Shown piece after piece: positions 37,761 through 49,990 of a DNA stretch of 64,000 nucleotides. The translations under genes were made by a program, and so were the position numbers. Below the pieces are notes generated by a model. It made no database searches and was not told the origin of the DNA. It saw nothing but the letters and a program-made list of their open reading frames with translations. Source of the stretch: Himantopus leucocephalus. Taxonomy: Eukaryota; Chordata; Aves; Charadriiformes; Recurvirostridae. Location of the stretch: positions 67,431,153 to 67,495,152 of the forward strand of contig RSEF01000002.1 of assembly GCA_003993805.1 (NCBI GenBank), written 5' to 3'. The number at the start of each line of letters is the position of its first letter. Within the stretch, counting starts at the first letter, position 1.

Positions 37761-40040
37761 GTAAGTATTTCAGACTATGTGATCTTCTCTAACTTAGACC
37801 CAAGCTAACTCATTCACAAATGCTTGAGCAAAACTCTCTTGCTTCTCTTTGGAGAGCTGGAGCTCATGATCTCTTTCAGCATTAAAGAAAAAAATCTTAT
37901 ATTGTTTTAAGGCTTGTTGTTTTGCTTTTTTTCTTGTTTTGTCTCCCCCCACCTCTCACCATGACCTTCCTGTGCTTGAAAATACTTGTTGTTAGACAAG
38001 TGGTTTCATTTGGGAAAGGGTTGTAGTTTAGAGGAATGGCACCGTTTAGCTCTTCAAGAGGAATTGGAAGGTCAGAGAGGGGAGATAAATTGTGCTTCCT
38101 TGCAACAATTTTAGTTTGATTTTATTAATTTTTCTGTGTTCCTGTAAATTAGCTTTGCCTAACTAATCCCTGATACGACAAGCGTACACGACTGATAGGT
38201 GTCTGCCAAGCATTCCTTCCTTTGTCACCTAAGAAATGCTCTGTTTCTTCATCATGGATACCTACCCTAATTTTAAAGAAAGCTCTGTGCATCTTGCTGG
38301 TTTCCAGGTTATGCCATTCTGTCTGGTGTGGAGAGTGTTGGTAGCATTATTGCTGAACGATCAAGACTGTCAACTTGCATTCTGAAGCTCCTTTTATTTT
38401 CTCCTTTCATCTTTTGACACGTATTTGGTCTCATTTATTTTCTGCTCTCCTTTGCCTTCTCTCCAAAGACATGCATGTTGAACTGGCCAGAAGTTATTCT
38501 GCTCCTGACCTTGTCTGGGCGGCTATTGAATCACAAATACCAGAGAGAGAGCGCGCTGCAAATACCGTCAACAGTGTGCCTCTTACTTGATCATTAGGAT
38601 GAAAAGAGAAATGAGTAACATAATGGTATGGGTACTGGCTTTAAAAGGAAGGACACTGCAATGCATTTTGGGCCTCTTAAAAGTAAAGAGCAGCCCAGGA
38701 TTTTTTATTTTTTTTTTAATAGAAACTTGCAAAAAGAGAAGCCTTTGAGTGGGGTGTCTGCTGTGATGCTTGACAACAACAACACAGAGAGCTGGGTGAC
38801 ACTGTTGGTGGCCCTCAGTTCCTTAAGCACTGCTGGCCAAATACGTGCCACGTGTGAGGGTGCTGCTGTGCCACGATTGACACTGGCTATTGCAGGGCTT
38901 GACTTGCCTTCTGGGAGACCAAGCCGCTAATATCTGAAGAAAGCAAAAGGAAGCTGACAAATCTTGGGCATTAAGGCGGGTTAATGTGTCCTTGGCTGTT
39001 GTGCCCTTAAAGCGTGGTGGGCCGCTGGAGGGAAAATTAATGATATTTTGGCGGGGCCATTTATAGAAGTGTGGTTTGTGGTGAAAATAAAACACCCAAG
39101 TAGCTGTAAGAAATGTAAAACTGTGGAGTTAAAAACATCTGCTATTGTCTGTGTAGTGAAAACTCAGTCTGTGAGGAGAAAAGAAAAGATACTGATACAT
39201 TGTTGTCTTAAAAAAGGTTGCTGTTGATATTTAGTGATAAAAATAAAATAAAAAAAAAAACTATACTGGGAATTTTTAAAGAAAAATAAATTGTGCCCCG
39301 TATAGATAAATAGACCATGTTCCTATCAGTCACATTATGTTATAAAGCAAGTAAATGTGCACACAGGTGGTTAAAGACTCCTTCCTCTCTCCTCCTCTTA
39401 CACCTATTGTGTTGGGGATGTTTATATAGCTGCATTGCTTTCAAGGCCATGTGGGGAAATTTTAAGTGGAAAAGCAAGTGACCTCCAAAAACAAACAAAC
39501 AAAAAAAAGACTGTAGACTTTGATTACAGCAACATAGCTCATAGCTTCCGGTCTCTGAGATAGGTAATGCTTTACCCTGAAAGGATGGTCTGTACATACA
39601 GTCAATACTGTCTAGACATTGTACATTAAGTACAAGTGTGATATGATTAACATTTTTGAAGCAGGCTCCTCTGCTGTTAGAGTGACCTGCTTTCCACCCC
39701 ACGATTTAGACAAGGTAACTGGCATGTATTTGTCCACCTCACTGCTCTCTACTGGGTAGGATTAGAATTGTCCAACTTGGCGTCATATTCATAGCCTGCN
39801 CGGTGTACAAGGCGTTTGGAGCAGGGATAAACTGGGTCTGTGCCCAGTGTGTGTGGGAGGTACTGGGCAGCCTCAGAGCACGCTGACTGGTGTAATGCCT
39901 CAACAGGGCTAGGTTTAAGGCACTGGGTACTGCATAATTGTGACTCTGGTTTATTAGCCAGGTAATCATGCATGTGATGATGTCCCCTGTTATAAGGCAG
40001 TGTGGGGTAGCTCCCTTGTTTTATCCAAATGAATTATCAG

Positions 40041-40050
40041 NNNNNNNNNN
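40041..40050. other. Assembly gap (10 N)
   Basis: Ten unknown bases sit directly before a T/A-rich low-complexity stretch, which probably caused the break. Confidence 0.98.
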
Positions 40051-40118
40051 TTTTTTTAAAAAAAAAAAATAAGAAAAAAACCCAAACAAACAACAAAACA
40101 AACAAAACGAAAAAACCC
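40051..40118. repeat. A-rich low-complexity tract
   Basis: T7 is followed by A12, A7 and CAAA/CAAAA-type repeats. It may be a decayed poly-A tail or a simple repeat. No retrotransposon body is recognised next to it. Confidence 0.8.
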
Positions 40119-41129
40119 TGATGATTTTTATGGGGCCTGACTAATTATTTTTGACCAAGCAAAGTAAATGACACTCGAGCAGGGAGAAGGTTTTCTCATA
40201 GCATCCATGTCCCCAGAGTCGAGGTATCCTTGTCCACCAAGGACGCTGGTTTCCCCTTGCAGCCACCTTGAGCCCAATTCCAGAGCCTGGCAGCTTCCAG
40301 AAGCGTTCACAGTATGCAGCAGAGGTGATGCTACAAAAGCAATGCCTTGTATTCCTGCTCTTATTGCTAGATGGTGCTCTTTGCATCTAGCACATGCTTT
40401 TCTAGCTTTTTAAAAAGCATAAACTCAGTCAAAAAAGCGTAAGGACTGAAGCGAAGCTGACCTGTGCACTTTTGTGCAAAGGCAGAGAGGTCTGTGCAGT
40501 CCCTTTACAGCACAGCTATAGTCTGTGCCTGCGAGTAAATCAATAAATGCACAGATGTAGTAGCAGGCACAAATTCTGTGACTTACTTTCAACCTCTGTC
40601 TGCAGCCTTCGCAAAACCCTGTGGTGGCCTATTTTCCTAACTCTACCGGCCTCCCTCCTTCGCTCCCCTTGTGAAAAATGAAGAGAGGAGGTTGGAGCTT
40701 GCTGAGAAAGGTTTGTTAGAGGGGAATGTGCCTGTAGCCAGTGTCTGGGAAGGAGCTACAAATGTGGGCTGGTCCTTGTACCACTCTCAGTGCAGAGGTG
40801 CTGCAGCCAGACACTGTGCAGCTCTTCAGAAGCTGTCCTAGAGGTAACAGTATGTGATGAACTACCTTTTAGCCTCACTTGGACTCCTAAGCCTGCAATA
40901 GCTGTCGGTGACTAGTGAGAGATAAATTACATGTTTTTCCAGTTCTGTCCTTTATAACAATTATGTCTTAACAGTGGGAGGAAAGGGGATAGTTAAAAGT
41001 AGGTTTAATCCCTAAGGGATGGTTCGTTTCCTCTAACTACAACGGTGCTTGCCAGTAGCTCTGTTCTTCTTCCCTCAGCCTCCCTCCCCCTGCTTCTCTC
41101 TTTTCCCTCGCTCCATCCCTCGGCAAAGT
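40119..41129. other. Unique non-coding DNA, no gene recognised
   Basis: No gene or classifiable repeat is seen. A strong pyrimidine tract (about 41058-41120) ends near the CCTTTGCAG at 41140, which is a good splice-acceptor shape, but the sequence that follows has no supported exon. Confidence 0.5.
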
Positions 41130-42290
41130 TACCTTTGCAGTAATGGCCTGCTCATGGCAAGGATTAATGGTTTATTGGAATTTGCACACCTTACAGGAGT
41201 GTAGCATGTATTCTTATGAATTTTATTGCAATGCACCACAGTATATAATTTCATTAAACGGCACATGTCATGGTTATTTGCTGTTATTCCCCAGACCTCT
41301 ATATGCAGTTTTATCAGTCTCAAATGGCAATGAAATAAAAAATAAAATAAAATGGAATAATGTCTAAATATATGCAGAGGGGTCAAGGGACCCTATATGC
41401 TGACTACAACAACAAATTTATCGTCTCATTTATGTGTGGGTAGGGGAAGGGAGCAGTTTCTTCGCTGTATTTTAATTAACTGTGTTTCACTGCATGGTAG
41501 TAAAGATAATAACCATAACATTAGTGCAACTACTATACTATCAAATGCTTGTCACAGCCTAATATTCTCCAACAATATAGCTTCTACAATGGAAACATGC
41601 ACAACAAAAGAGCAGCTTGTTTTATTAATTTACTAGGGCTCTGTGTTCTTGGAAGGCCAGTATGTATTTCTGGGAGACTGATTAAAATAGAAAGAAGTAT
41701 ACATGGCAGAGAATAATATTTTTACTGGTGTGGGATTCATTTAACAAAAGTGTTCCTTCAGGAAAACAGAACCAAGATGCTAATGTTATACCTCATTTAT
41801 TGCCAGCATATTCAGTGACATTTCATAATGTACATCTGTCAGCCAGAGATATAAATGAATGAGGTGAACCATGCAATTTACCCTCAGGAAGTTCCATTAG
41901 AGCCCCCAAAGTATAATATTTATGAGGTCAGAATCAATTAATCAGATAGCTGTATTTGCTTTTCAGCTCAGCATGCGCTTCTGCACCAAGCTGTTGCATT
42001 GAGAAAGTCTTTCCTATTTGGTAAGAGGAGTCAGTTTGTATGTACTGCATGTAGTCTGTTTTGTAAATCAATTGCTTTCTTCACACAGCTTATACTCAAT
42101 ACAAACACAAACTATAAGTTAAGGGAATGCGAAATAAACCTCTGTCAAAATACATATCAGAATAGAAGACTTGTATGTCTCCCGCTCATTGCTGCAAATC
42201 TGTTGAAAATGAAAAAACAACCTGTGACAAAGAGTGCACCTCAACCAAAGATAATTCCAGTAAACAGAAAGTCTTCTTGGTGAAGGAAGA
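41130..42290. other. AT-rich block resembling conserved non-coding DNA
   Basis: About 1.15 kb of AT-rich sequence without recognisable transposons (only a short AAAAT-type run near 41336-41353) carries many TAAT/ATTA, TTTATTG and CAATTA-type cores (for example near 41471, 41632 and 41936-41941). The texture is that of conserved enhancers near developmental genes. This is an impression from base composition and motif density; no alignment can be made here, and no target gene is visible in the window. Confidence 0.25.
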
Positions 42291-44884
42291 AAAAAAATAG
42301 TTAATATTAAAAAGCTGAAAACTACTGATTTAATCAAAGGAACTCAACTTTATGAAGAAAACCCACAGTACATTTTGAGATGTGTTACCACAATGGTTTT
42401 CCTTTGCAACCACGTTCTGAGTGCTCATTACTTTAATTCCCCCTTCTTGGTTTGATTGACTGGTTGTTTGCGTGTGTGAGAATGCGTGTGGTATTATTTT
42501 TGTTGTAAATTGCAGTCGCTTCCTGGGCTGTATTCAGATGTCTTATAAACCGCTCCTGGCACTCTGGCACCGGTGGAGCAGCAGGCTCTTGACTCTGCCA
42601 GGCAGCTACGTTGTTTTGGGACTGAGCTCCTGGGAGGTGCAGGTGCGCTGCGGCACAGCTGAAGCACCATAGACGGGTCACTCTGGCTTCTGCCGCGCGC
42701 TCGCTGCTGTGCTGTCATCCGGGTCAGGGCCCGAGGTGCGGACTCTGGGTTCCTAAGAAGTGGAGTCTTTCTTGTGAAGAGATTTTTAAAAACGTAACCA
42801 TAACTTACATCTGGGGAGGTTTCACTCTGCATACAGAATGAATATTGTTCATATTGTGATTTTCTTTCCTTTTTTTTTTTTTTGGTAGACAACAGATGCT
42901 AAAGATAAATTTTGGTTGTAAAATCTCTGTCGATATGTTTGCACTGTCATAACTGATGCCAAGATGTGATCCAGCATTTCTTAGTTTTCTTTGAAAAGGA
43001 GTTTATTTAAGATGGTTCAAAAATTACTTGTTATCTAATAAAATTACTTTTCTCTTCCCAGAACTTTCTTGAGGATGAAAGCGAAAGCAGGAAGGGCATG
43101 TCAAAAATCACTGATAGAATTATTCCTAGCAAAGGATTAACTGGGAAAAAGTCCCAGAACAATGCTTTGCCTTCACAGTCTTTGAGTAAAATCCGTAACA
43201 ACTGAATTATTTTGTATGGAAAGCTTCCCATTTTGTTGTGGGATGAATATTTCACACTTCAGATCTGGTCTTTTGCTCTTGAAGAATGAAAACGGTAAGA
43301 TATAGTTGGGATTTTTCTCAACCAAAACTATTGTCAGAAAATGTCGATACATCCCCAAACCAACACACCCCAGGGTGGGAGTTCTGAGCAAGAAAGGAAG
43401 GAGGGCTGAAGTCCCTGTGTACCACATAGCCCTGTGTTTGTTAAGTGCTCGCTTCAGAAATGAAGGACAGTGCTCAACACACATTGGAAAGCCAGGAGAA
43501 GGCCCAGTTTGAAAGAGGAGCTTGAGTCTGAACCTTGTGTACCTAGCCTAAGTGCACTCAACTCACCAGATACTTGCTGGCCAAATGGAGAGGAGGGGGG
43601 GAAGTGCAGAATCTAACAGTTTCAGTAGCTGAGCGTGACAGAGAGCTATCAGCCATAGAAGAGAGCAGTGGTCTAATTTATCAGGAATATAGAAAAGCAA
43701 GTTCGAGTACTTTTTTTATAGAACTCGGTGCCGATGACTTGACTGCTGCTGCTTCCATTCCTGAGTGAGCACACCAGCCATCCCTTAGGGAGTTTCTCAT
43801 TTCTTTTTGGGCTCCTGTGCATCAGAATGAAATAAATGACAAAACCCTGAAGCAGAAATCTGCCTGCCTGTGCGGCAGCAAAAGGTAGAACTAGGTGTTA
43901 AGGCATTCTTCACTGTGGTAGACGTGATTCTCTTTATCAAACAGCTAGCTTATCAGCAAATGCAGGGGTTTTTTTAAGCGTGATGTGTGCGGAGTCTGAT
44001 TTGTGTCTATTTATTCTGAATATCTAGTTGTATCAAGACCCGGTGAACATCAGTGTGTTTCTGTCTTCTTGCTTTGAGTTTCTTTGGGCTAGTGAGCATT
44101 ATTGATGGGGTATCATTGACCAGCTGGAATTCATGATATTTTTCTGCTGTGTGATTTTTGCTACTGAAGCCCCGTAAACAGAGGGCAAACACTTCTGGAA
44201 CAGGAGTGAATACCGTTGTTTGCATATGAATGAGTATTTGTATGGGCCCTTATTCCCAGCATTTATGCAAATACAAACTCATACATGTGAATGGGTGTGG
44301 AAAAGGGAACAAAAAGCCAGAATCAAAATGAGAGGCTGAATTCAGGAAAATGTTTATTTTCCACTATTTGTCCTGCTCCCTTCTTCTCTTCTGTTGGGCA
44401 AGGGTTTTAAAAATTGCCCACACCAAATTTGAGAGTGTTTTTGGTATAAGGCTTTCTGACGCGACCAGCAAGCAGAAGGAAAGAAGAAAGAATAGCTAGA
44501 TGAGCATGGAGGACATGTCATGTAATTGTTTCCAGTCAATACTCCAAGTTTTCCTGAACCATCTACCATAGTAGGGCAACTTGGGGGTCCAAAAGCATTG
44601 ACAATTTTAGAACAAAATAAGGGAATAATCGCTTCCTTGTCAGGAGTGATTATTACAGGCTACTCTGTGCTAGTAGATAAGGCAGGTTAGACTTTGCCCT
44701 TTTCCTGCAAATGGCATAGTAAGTACATTTCTTATCTGTACAGGTGATCTCTCCTTCCGCAGCCAACTAGGACTATCTCATGCTCCTGTCCATTGATACA
44801 GTCCTTGTCATGTACTACCCTGCACCATGTAGCTGGGAACTGTCTGGGATACTGCTAGCTGGATAGGATTCAGGCTGCAGTGTG
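42291..44884. other. Unique non-coding DNA, no gene recognised
   Basis: A GC- and CpG-richer patch lies at about 42560-42740 (CGCGCTCGC near 42695). A perfect octamer, ATGCAAAT, sits at 44265-44272 with a related TTTGCATA at about 44219-44226 in inverse orientation. No exon or transposon is identified. Confidence 0.5.
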
Positions 44885-44898
44885 GTGCCAGGGGGCAA
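44885..44898 (+). promoter_or_regulatory. Weak CTCF-like motif
   Basis: GTGCCAGGGGGCAA matches the central part of the CTCF core (CCAGGGGGC) but not the outer bases. A TGCAGTGTG stretch lies just upstream, near where the upstream CTCF submotif (TGCAGTNCC) would be. Weak on sequence alone. Confidence 0.22.
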
Positions 44899-45589
44899 TA
44901 CGCTTGATAACCAGTTTTTACCAATAACTGTTCTTTCAAAGCGGAGCAAAAGCAACAGAATTATGAATTAGCAAAGGAATAAGAGAAGCTACAAATGACT
45001 ATGCCTGGTATTTGCACAATGCTTCGTGGCAAGACCTGAAGCAAGTGAAGTAAGGTGTTGCCTCTTGATTTAGTACAGATCCTTCATCTCCCACTGGACC
45101 ACTTACTGGAGGCCTCTTTTAGACTAATTTATATGTGCCCCCTTAGGTTTTATGCACATTTATTATGGAAGCATTTAGTTTTTCTTATCTAGGCCTGCCT
45201 TTTAGGGTTCTACTTTTAAAATTTTATCTGTTCTCATGTTAGCATGTGCAGCAATTAATTACTGAGATACTACCATGGGATTCTGTCTAGTAAATGAAGA
45301 TAATGCTTCCTCTGTTTAGATCTATTCCCCTTTACCATATCAAAGCCCCTAGTTTGCAGTTGATATGTCCTGTGACTGGAGATCAGATGCCTATTACTTG
45401 TGTATGCCATGACCCCTTTAGAATTACTGGTTAGCTGCTTGCGTTGCAGCAAAAGCTATGACACAGTCACCTTCTCAAATGTCCTCCAGAATCCCTCTTG
45501 TGTACTGTCAGTAGTTCCTGGTGGCTCCTGCAGAGACGCTCAAGCTGTATCTTAAACTAATATTTGGCTTATAAATGGTAACGAGGAGA
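44899..45589. other. Unique non-coding DNA
   Basis: Nothing recognised beyond ordinary unique sequence. Confidence 0.5.
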
Positions 45590-46600
45590 GGCAAAAATGA
45601 AACCTCTGTAGAGGGAGAGGAAGATAGGAAAATCTGAGCATGACAGATTCTTTAAACAATACCACAGAAAAGTTAAATGATTGTATTTTGCTTGACTGAG
45701 AAGATTTATGATCTTTGAGTAGAAGGAAATCTTAACAAGACCTTGAAAATTAGGTAAGAATTGCATTTCTGATCGGTTTTAATCCTGAACAAGGCCAGCA
45801 GTGCTAGAAAGTTTGTGAAGGTAAGAAAAGAAAGAAGAAAGCAACAAAGTTATTGCAAATGAACATATTTTTGGCCATCTGGGATAGGGAATGGTATCAT
45901 AGAAAAGGAGGATCTGAAGACTGGAAATCAAATAATACATGACAGCAAGCTGAGGAGTCAGGGAGTTGTTAAGAACAGTCAAGAAAAAACAGGGAATCTA
46001 GTTACTACATGCAGAGAAGGATGCTGAACAAAAAAAGATATTACTCAAAGGTTCTTTTAAATGACAGTAACAAAAAACTCCATCCTACATCTAAGACAGT
46101 GTACAATGAGAATTAGAGAGCAGAACAGGGAACATACTTCTATGAATAAATAAACCAAGGTAAACTCTAGGACGGAAAGGTCCACATTGTGGGGAAGACA
46201 ATTAATCTGACTCTTCAAAAACTGAAAATATTAATACTGTAAGGGAGCATACCGACTTAGTCTTAGAGGTACTGAGGGTGGTCTAGGGGCTCTAGAAGAA
46301 AAAAAAATAAAAAGGAAAGGACTGTGTGGTCTGTCCAACATGATGAACACAGGAGAAGGTACCCGTAGGTTTAGTGTTCTTCAAGTGGTTCAGTAATGAA
46401 GCAGAAAGCCAGAAGAGTGCCTTTCCATTTTGGTGACTCTAGAAGAGGCACAAGAGGCTGCAGAAAGTAACAACAAAAGAAAGAATGAAAGAAAATGAAT
46501 CTAAATAAGGTTAACATTGTACTAAGAGCTGGAGGGACAAAGCTGGAGAACAGTACTGTGCTAACATAGATATGTGGCTTTTGTATTGGAGCCAATGTCT
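45590..46600 (+). other. Purine-skewed block of unknown origin
   Basis: For about 1 kb the plus strand is clearly richer in A and G than in C and T, with many GAA/AAG/GGA words and long purine runs (for example near 45822-45842, 46295-46320 and 46463-46497). Such strand skew over about 1 kb is typical of old retroelement coding sequence read in sense, or of a transcribed strand. Every frame is full of stops and I recognise no LINE, LTR or DNA-transposon motif, so the origin stays open. Confidence 0.3.
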
Positions 46601-49393
46601 ACCTGGCACAGAGTAAACCTGGTCTATATATACAGTCTGCAAAAGACTGTATGGATAAATCTACCTCTATTTATCTAAAATAATCCTGAAAGCAAAATAC
46701 AAGGGAAGCTCTATGGAAGTTGTGCAGAAAGTTTGTCTCTCTTTTCAGTGAAACACATACATCTTAATGAAGTCTGTCAAAAATCTACTGTAATGAGATT
46801 AGCATATGATATTGTTAAACTGAAGTAAATGTGTCCCCTTTATGCTGATTTATTTGAGTTGGGATGTAAATAGAGCTATGTGTTTTCCATGCAGGGAGGT
46901 GAGTTCAGATTAGCCTGTAGTTTGAATTTATTCCATGTTCTTTAATAATTTGCTAAAAGAATGACCTTATTCCAAATTAGCTTAATTCTCTGTGAGATAA
47001 TTCCATGGCTGAAAAAGCTTGTATTTGAATCAGTATTTACTTATTTTTTAAAAAAATTAGACTATATACGAGAATTTCAGTTGTCAGGGGTCAGAGCAGG
47101 GTCAAGAAAAACGAACTGATTTATTACTCCTCTTCTAGTTGAAGATATGGAAGGATCTTAGTAGTATAATGCAGGTTTCTATAAAGACAGCTTAAAGCAC
47201 ATCAAAGAGTGCCATTATTTGATAGTTGGTTGACTGTATTTATTGTCCTGTAAATAAAATTATTAAGCAATCAGCTAAGTTTTCTGAGTGCTATTATCAC
47301 CAAACAGTTTTCCTTGAAATGAAGCATACTTTAATAAATATTCCCATTCCAGGACTATCTATCTTCTTGTTTTTTAATGTTTACACTAGCAGAAACTCCA
47401 CTGAAATCTAGCAAGTCTCTGTATTTAGTCTGATTTAACTAGGAGAATAGAATTGGGCTTGATGTCTTGATGCGTATACAATCCGAGTCCTGTACAACTC
47501 GCACTGTTATGTAATACATCAACAATTGTCCTGCTAGATAAAACAGGAGAAGGGAGGAAAGACATAATAGATTTAATGTTTCCAATTTGCATATCCAAAT
47601 GCAGGATCACCTTGCTGGACTGGGTTTACGTACCAGAGCTATAGCTGGGTAATCCAGAAGGTTGGTGCACATCCCCTCCCAGTATTTTAAAAGAGAAGCT
47701 GGTATCAGTGCAATGATGCCTTAATGAAAAGGACAGTTAATTATTTGTGACGAAAGCAGGGCAGTGGGGAAGCTTCACTGCAAATGGTTTTTAGCATGTT
47801 TGGGTTCTGCTGAAACAGTAAGATCTTTCTATGTTTGTATAATGTTACTGACTGAATACTGCAGCCAGTTAGTATCAACTCTCATTGGCCGCTGAAACTT
47901 TTTTAAAAAAATGTAAAATGCTTGGAAAATTTTGCAGAATAAAGATCTTTTGAGAGTTATTATATACTGTCCTTTAACTGGTTCATTCTTGATTGGTTGC
48001 TGGGTTCTTTACCTGGTACTGTATTTTTAACCATTTCTTAAATAAACCTAACATGTCCTGTACCAGCAGCTTCCCCCTGACTTGACTTGCAATGTGTATT
48101 TTTAGATGCTTTTCTTTAAATGTATTTATTCCTTTCACAAATAGAAACAATTCCCTTGGCCTTCTAATGTAAGTAAAGTTTTTAAGCAGATGAAGCTTAG
48201 AAAATAGAGTTCATTAAGACTCTAAGTGTGGATTGTGCCAAGCTGAATCGCAAAAGGTAGATTTAAACTGTATACAGATTACTGCTTCAGGTTCAAACTG
48301 AGATGTAATGTTCGTAGTCCTAGCCTCCAGTTTATGATTGGAGCCTGCTTCTCTCTCCTTGTACTTATGTTGAGGTGTGCCCTACCTATAGCGATGGCTC
48401 CCCCGATTTGTAAGGTGATTGTATGGAGAACAAAGCGGGTTTTGGAAAGTGTGAAACCAGTGGGGTCAGACCCTTGGTGATTTGCTTTTTGTGCAGCCTC
48501 CAAGCACACCGCCTGCCTTCCTCAAGCTCTGGAGCCTGGGATGCTACGGCATTGCACAGTTAAACCGAAAGGGGATGGGGTCAGATCATTTTGCAGATGC
48601 TTCAGTGGTGACAGCCACTGTGGATCACTTTGTGGTCTCTGTATGATGCCAGAGCAACAGGTCGCCTGATTAATGTTGAAGTCACGTGCGGAGGAGGGTA
48701 ACAGAAGCCAAGAGGCAATGGGGCTAGGAAGCGTTTCCTGAAAGCTTTTTAATCTGGGCTGTGCGCTGCAGCCTGGGGAGAAGAGTAAATTACCAGATGG
48801 TACGTTTTTCACCATCTTGTCCTCCTTACCCATCTGACAGGAAGTCTTTGCGGCTCCTTGCTTCCCTGATGACAGGCTCCTTTGATTTGATCTAGCCTGT
48901 TTTAATGGCGTAGGGTGTCTGGGAGGTGGGGTGTGCATGCCTGTGAGCTGGGCTTTGGCGAACCGCGTTCAGCATCACAGGGGTATGTGTGTGCAGTGCC
49001 TTCACCCCTTGAATACCAGCTTGTATCTGAGTCCAAATGCTGGGACTGTGTTTTGGTAATGCATTGGTTTTGTTACTTAGGTAGGATCACTTGCAAATAT
49101 CAATGTGGCAATATCTATTCAGAGTGTAGTTTCAGAAGCTTGCTTCGTGGAAATCTCCTTTTCCCTCTCAGGTTCTCCGTCATTTTAAGAGGAACGTTAC
49201 CTTGAATGGCTCCCTGTCCAAGGGAGTTCTGAGGTCTGCTTTGGAGAGGTGAGGGGGTAAATGTTTCTGTTCAGACTTCATCCTTGCTGCCACTACAAAG
49301 CGGATAAAACCTTGCGTGAAGGCTGAGGCGTGGTACCTGGTTCAGAGGATTGCATAGCAAATAAGCAATTTTGTTTTTGTTTTTTTCATGCAG
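46601..49393. other. Unique non-coding DNA, no gene recognised
   Basis: No classifiable repeat is seen. The open frames at 48522-48938 (minus) and 48915-49205 (plus) lie in a slightly GC-richer part but have neither splice support nor a family signature. Confidence 0.5.
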
Positions 49394-49507
49394 GGGCTAG
49401 CCATGCTGTGAGGCATACTCTGCAGGGACATGCTGATGCTATAAAACAGCTTTTAAATGCATGGTCAAGAGGTTGTAGCACATTACAGAAGCTTTGCCAG
49501 GCGTTAG
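49394..49507 (+). other. Weak candidate internal exon, unidentified
   Basis: A long T-rich tract (TTTTTGTTTTTTTCATGCAG) makes a strong acceptor at 49393, and the 114-nt segment ends GCGTTAG before GTGAGG. Only one of the three frames is open, reading ASHAVRHTLQGHADAIKQ and onward through KLCQAL. The start and end phases are compatible with an internal exon whose length is a multiple of three. I do not recognise the peptide, and a single open frame over 38 codons is not rare by chance. Confidence 0.18.
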
Positions 49508-49924
49508 GTGAGGCTGAGGTACTGCAGCTCCCCGCATCCTGTGGCAGCTGGGGCTGGCTGTCCTCACTGATCCTTCACTGAACGCCTTGGGCTGAGTACA
49601 AACTGGCCCATCTCCTTCTTGCTGCCCTCCTGCTTCGTGGCACTTAGATTAAATTGAGCAGGTTCGGTTTTTATCAGACATGGAGAAGGAAAGACCTGAA
49701 GCATCCTGAATGGTGATTAAGCCTTGCTGCAGAAGTTCAAGGAATTTTAACATTTAAAAGTAATTGTGTGAACAACGTGACTGGTCTCCAGCCTTTCCAA
49801 ACTTGTAGGAATAAATGCCCGTGTGCGCAGTGGCTAAAGCAGGGGGTCCTGGTTCATGGCTCAGTCTGCTGTAACGCAAACAGGAGATATTAACGACAGA
49901 CAAACCAGTCCAGACATGTTTCAG

Positions 49925-49990
49925 GCACTTGTCTAGCCCATCCCTCACTGACCAGTTCATAAAGCTCTCCAGTGATGGGGATTCCATGTT
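49925..49990 (-). mobile_element. L3/CR1-like LINE relic
   Basis: The plus strand reads TTGTCTAGCCCATCCC, then AGCTCTCCAGTGATGGGG and ATTCCATG. In old L3/CR1 3' tails the antisense order is 'ttgtctaacctgttc', 'aacctccagtgatgg' and 'gattccacaacctc', which this follows. Only about 65 bp are recognisable. Confidence 0.42.

Larger units (their letters stand above)
37163..40040. other. Unique non-coding DNA, no gene recognised
   Basis: The stretch holds the 13-bp inverted repeat at 37496-37522, the weak exon candidate at 37653-37760 and AT/A-rich tracts (near 38700 and 39240). A single N at 39800 has no duplicated flanks. No classifiable transposon is seen. Confidence 0.5.

Noticed and set aside
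43447..43490. GTGCTCGCTTC stretch resembling the 5' end of U6 snRNA
   Set aside because: Only about 11 bases agree; the rest of U6 is absent and no upstream pol III promoter elements are seen.
48522..48938. 138-codon minus-strand frame in a slightly GC-richer part
   Set aside because: No splice-like borders, no recognised family and composition-driven residues.
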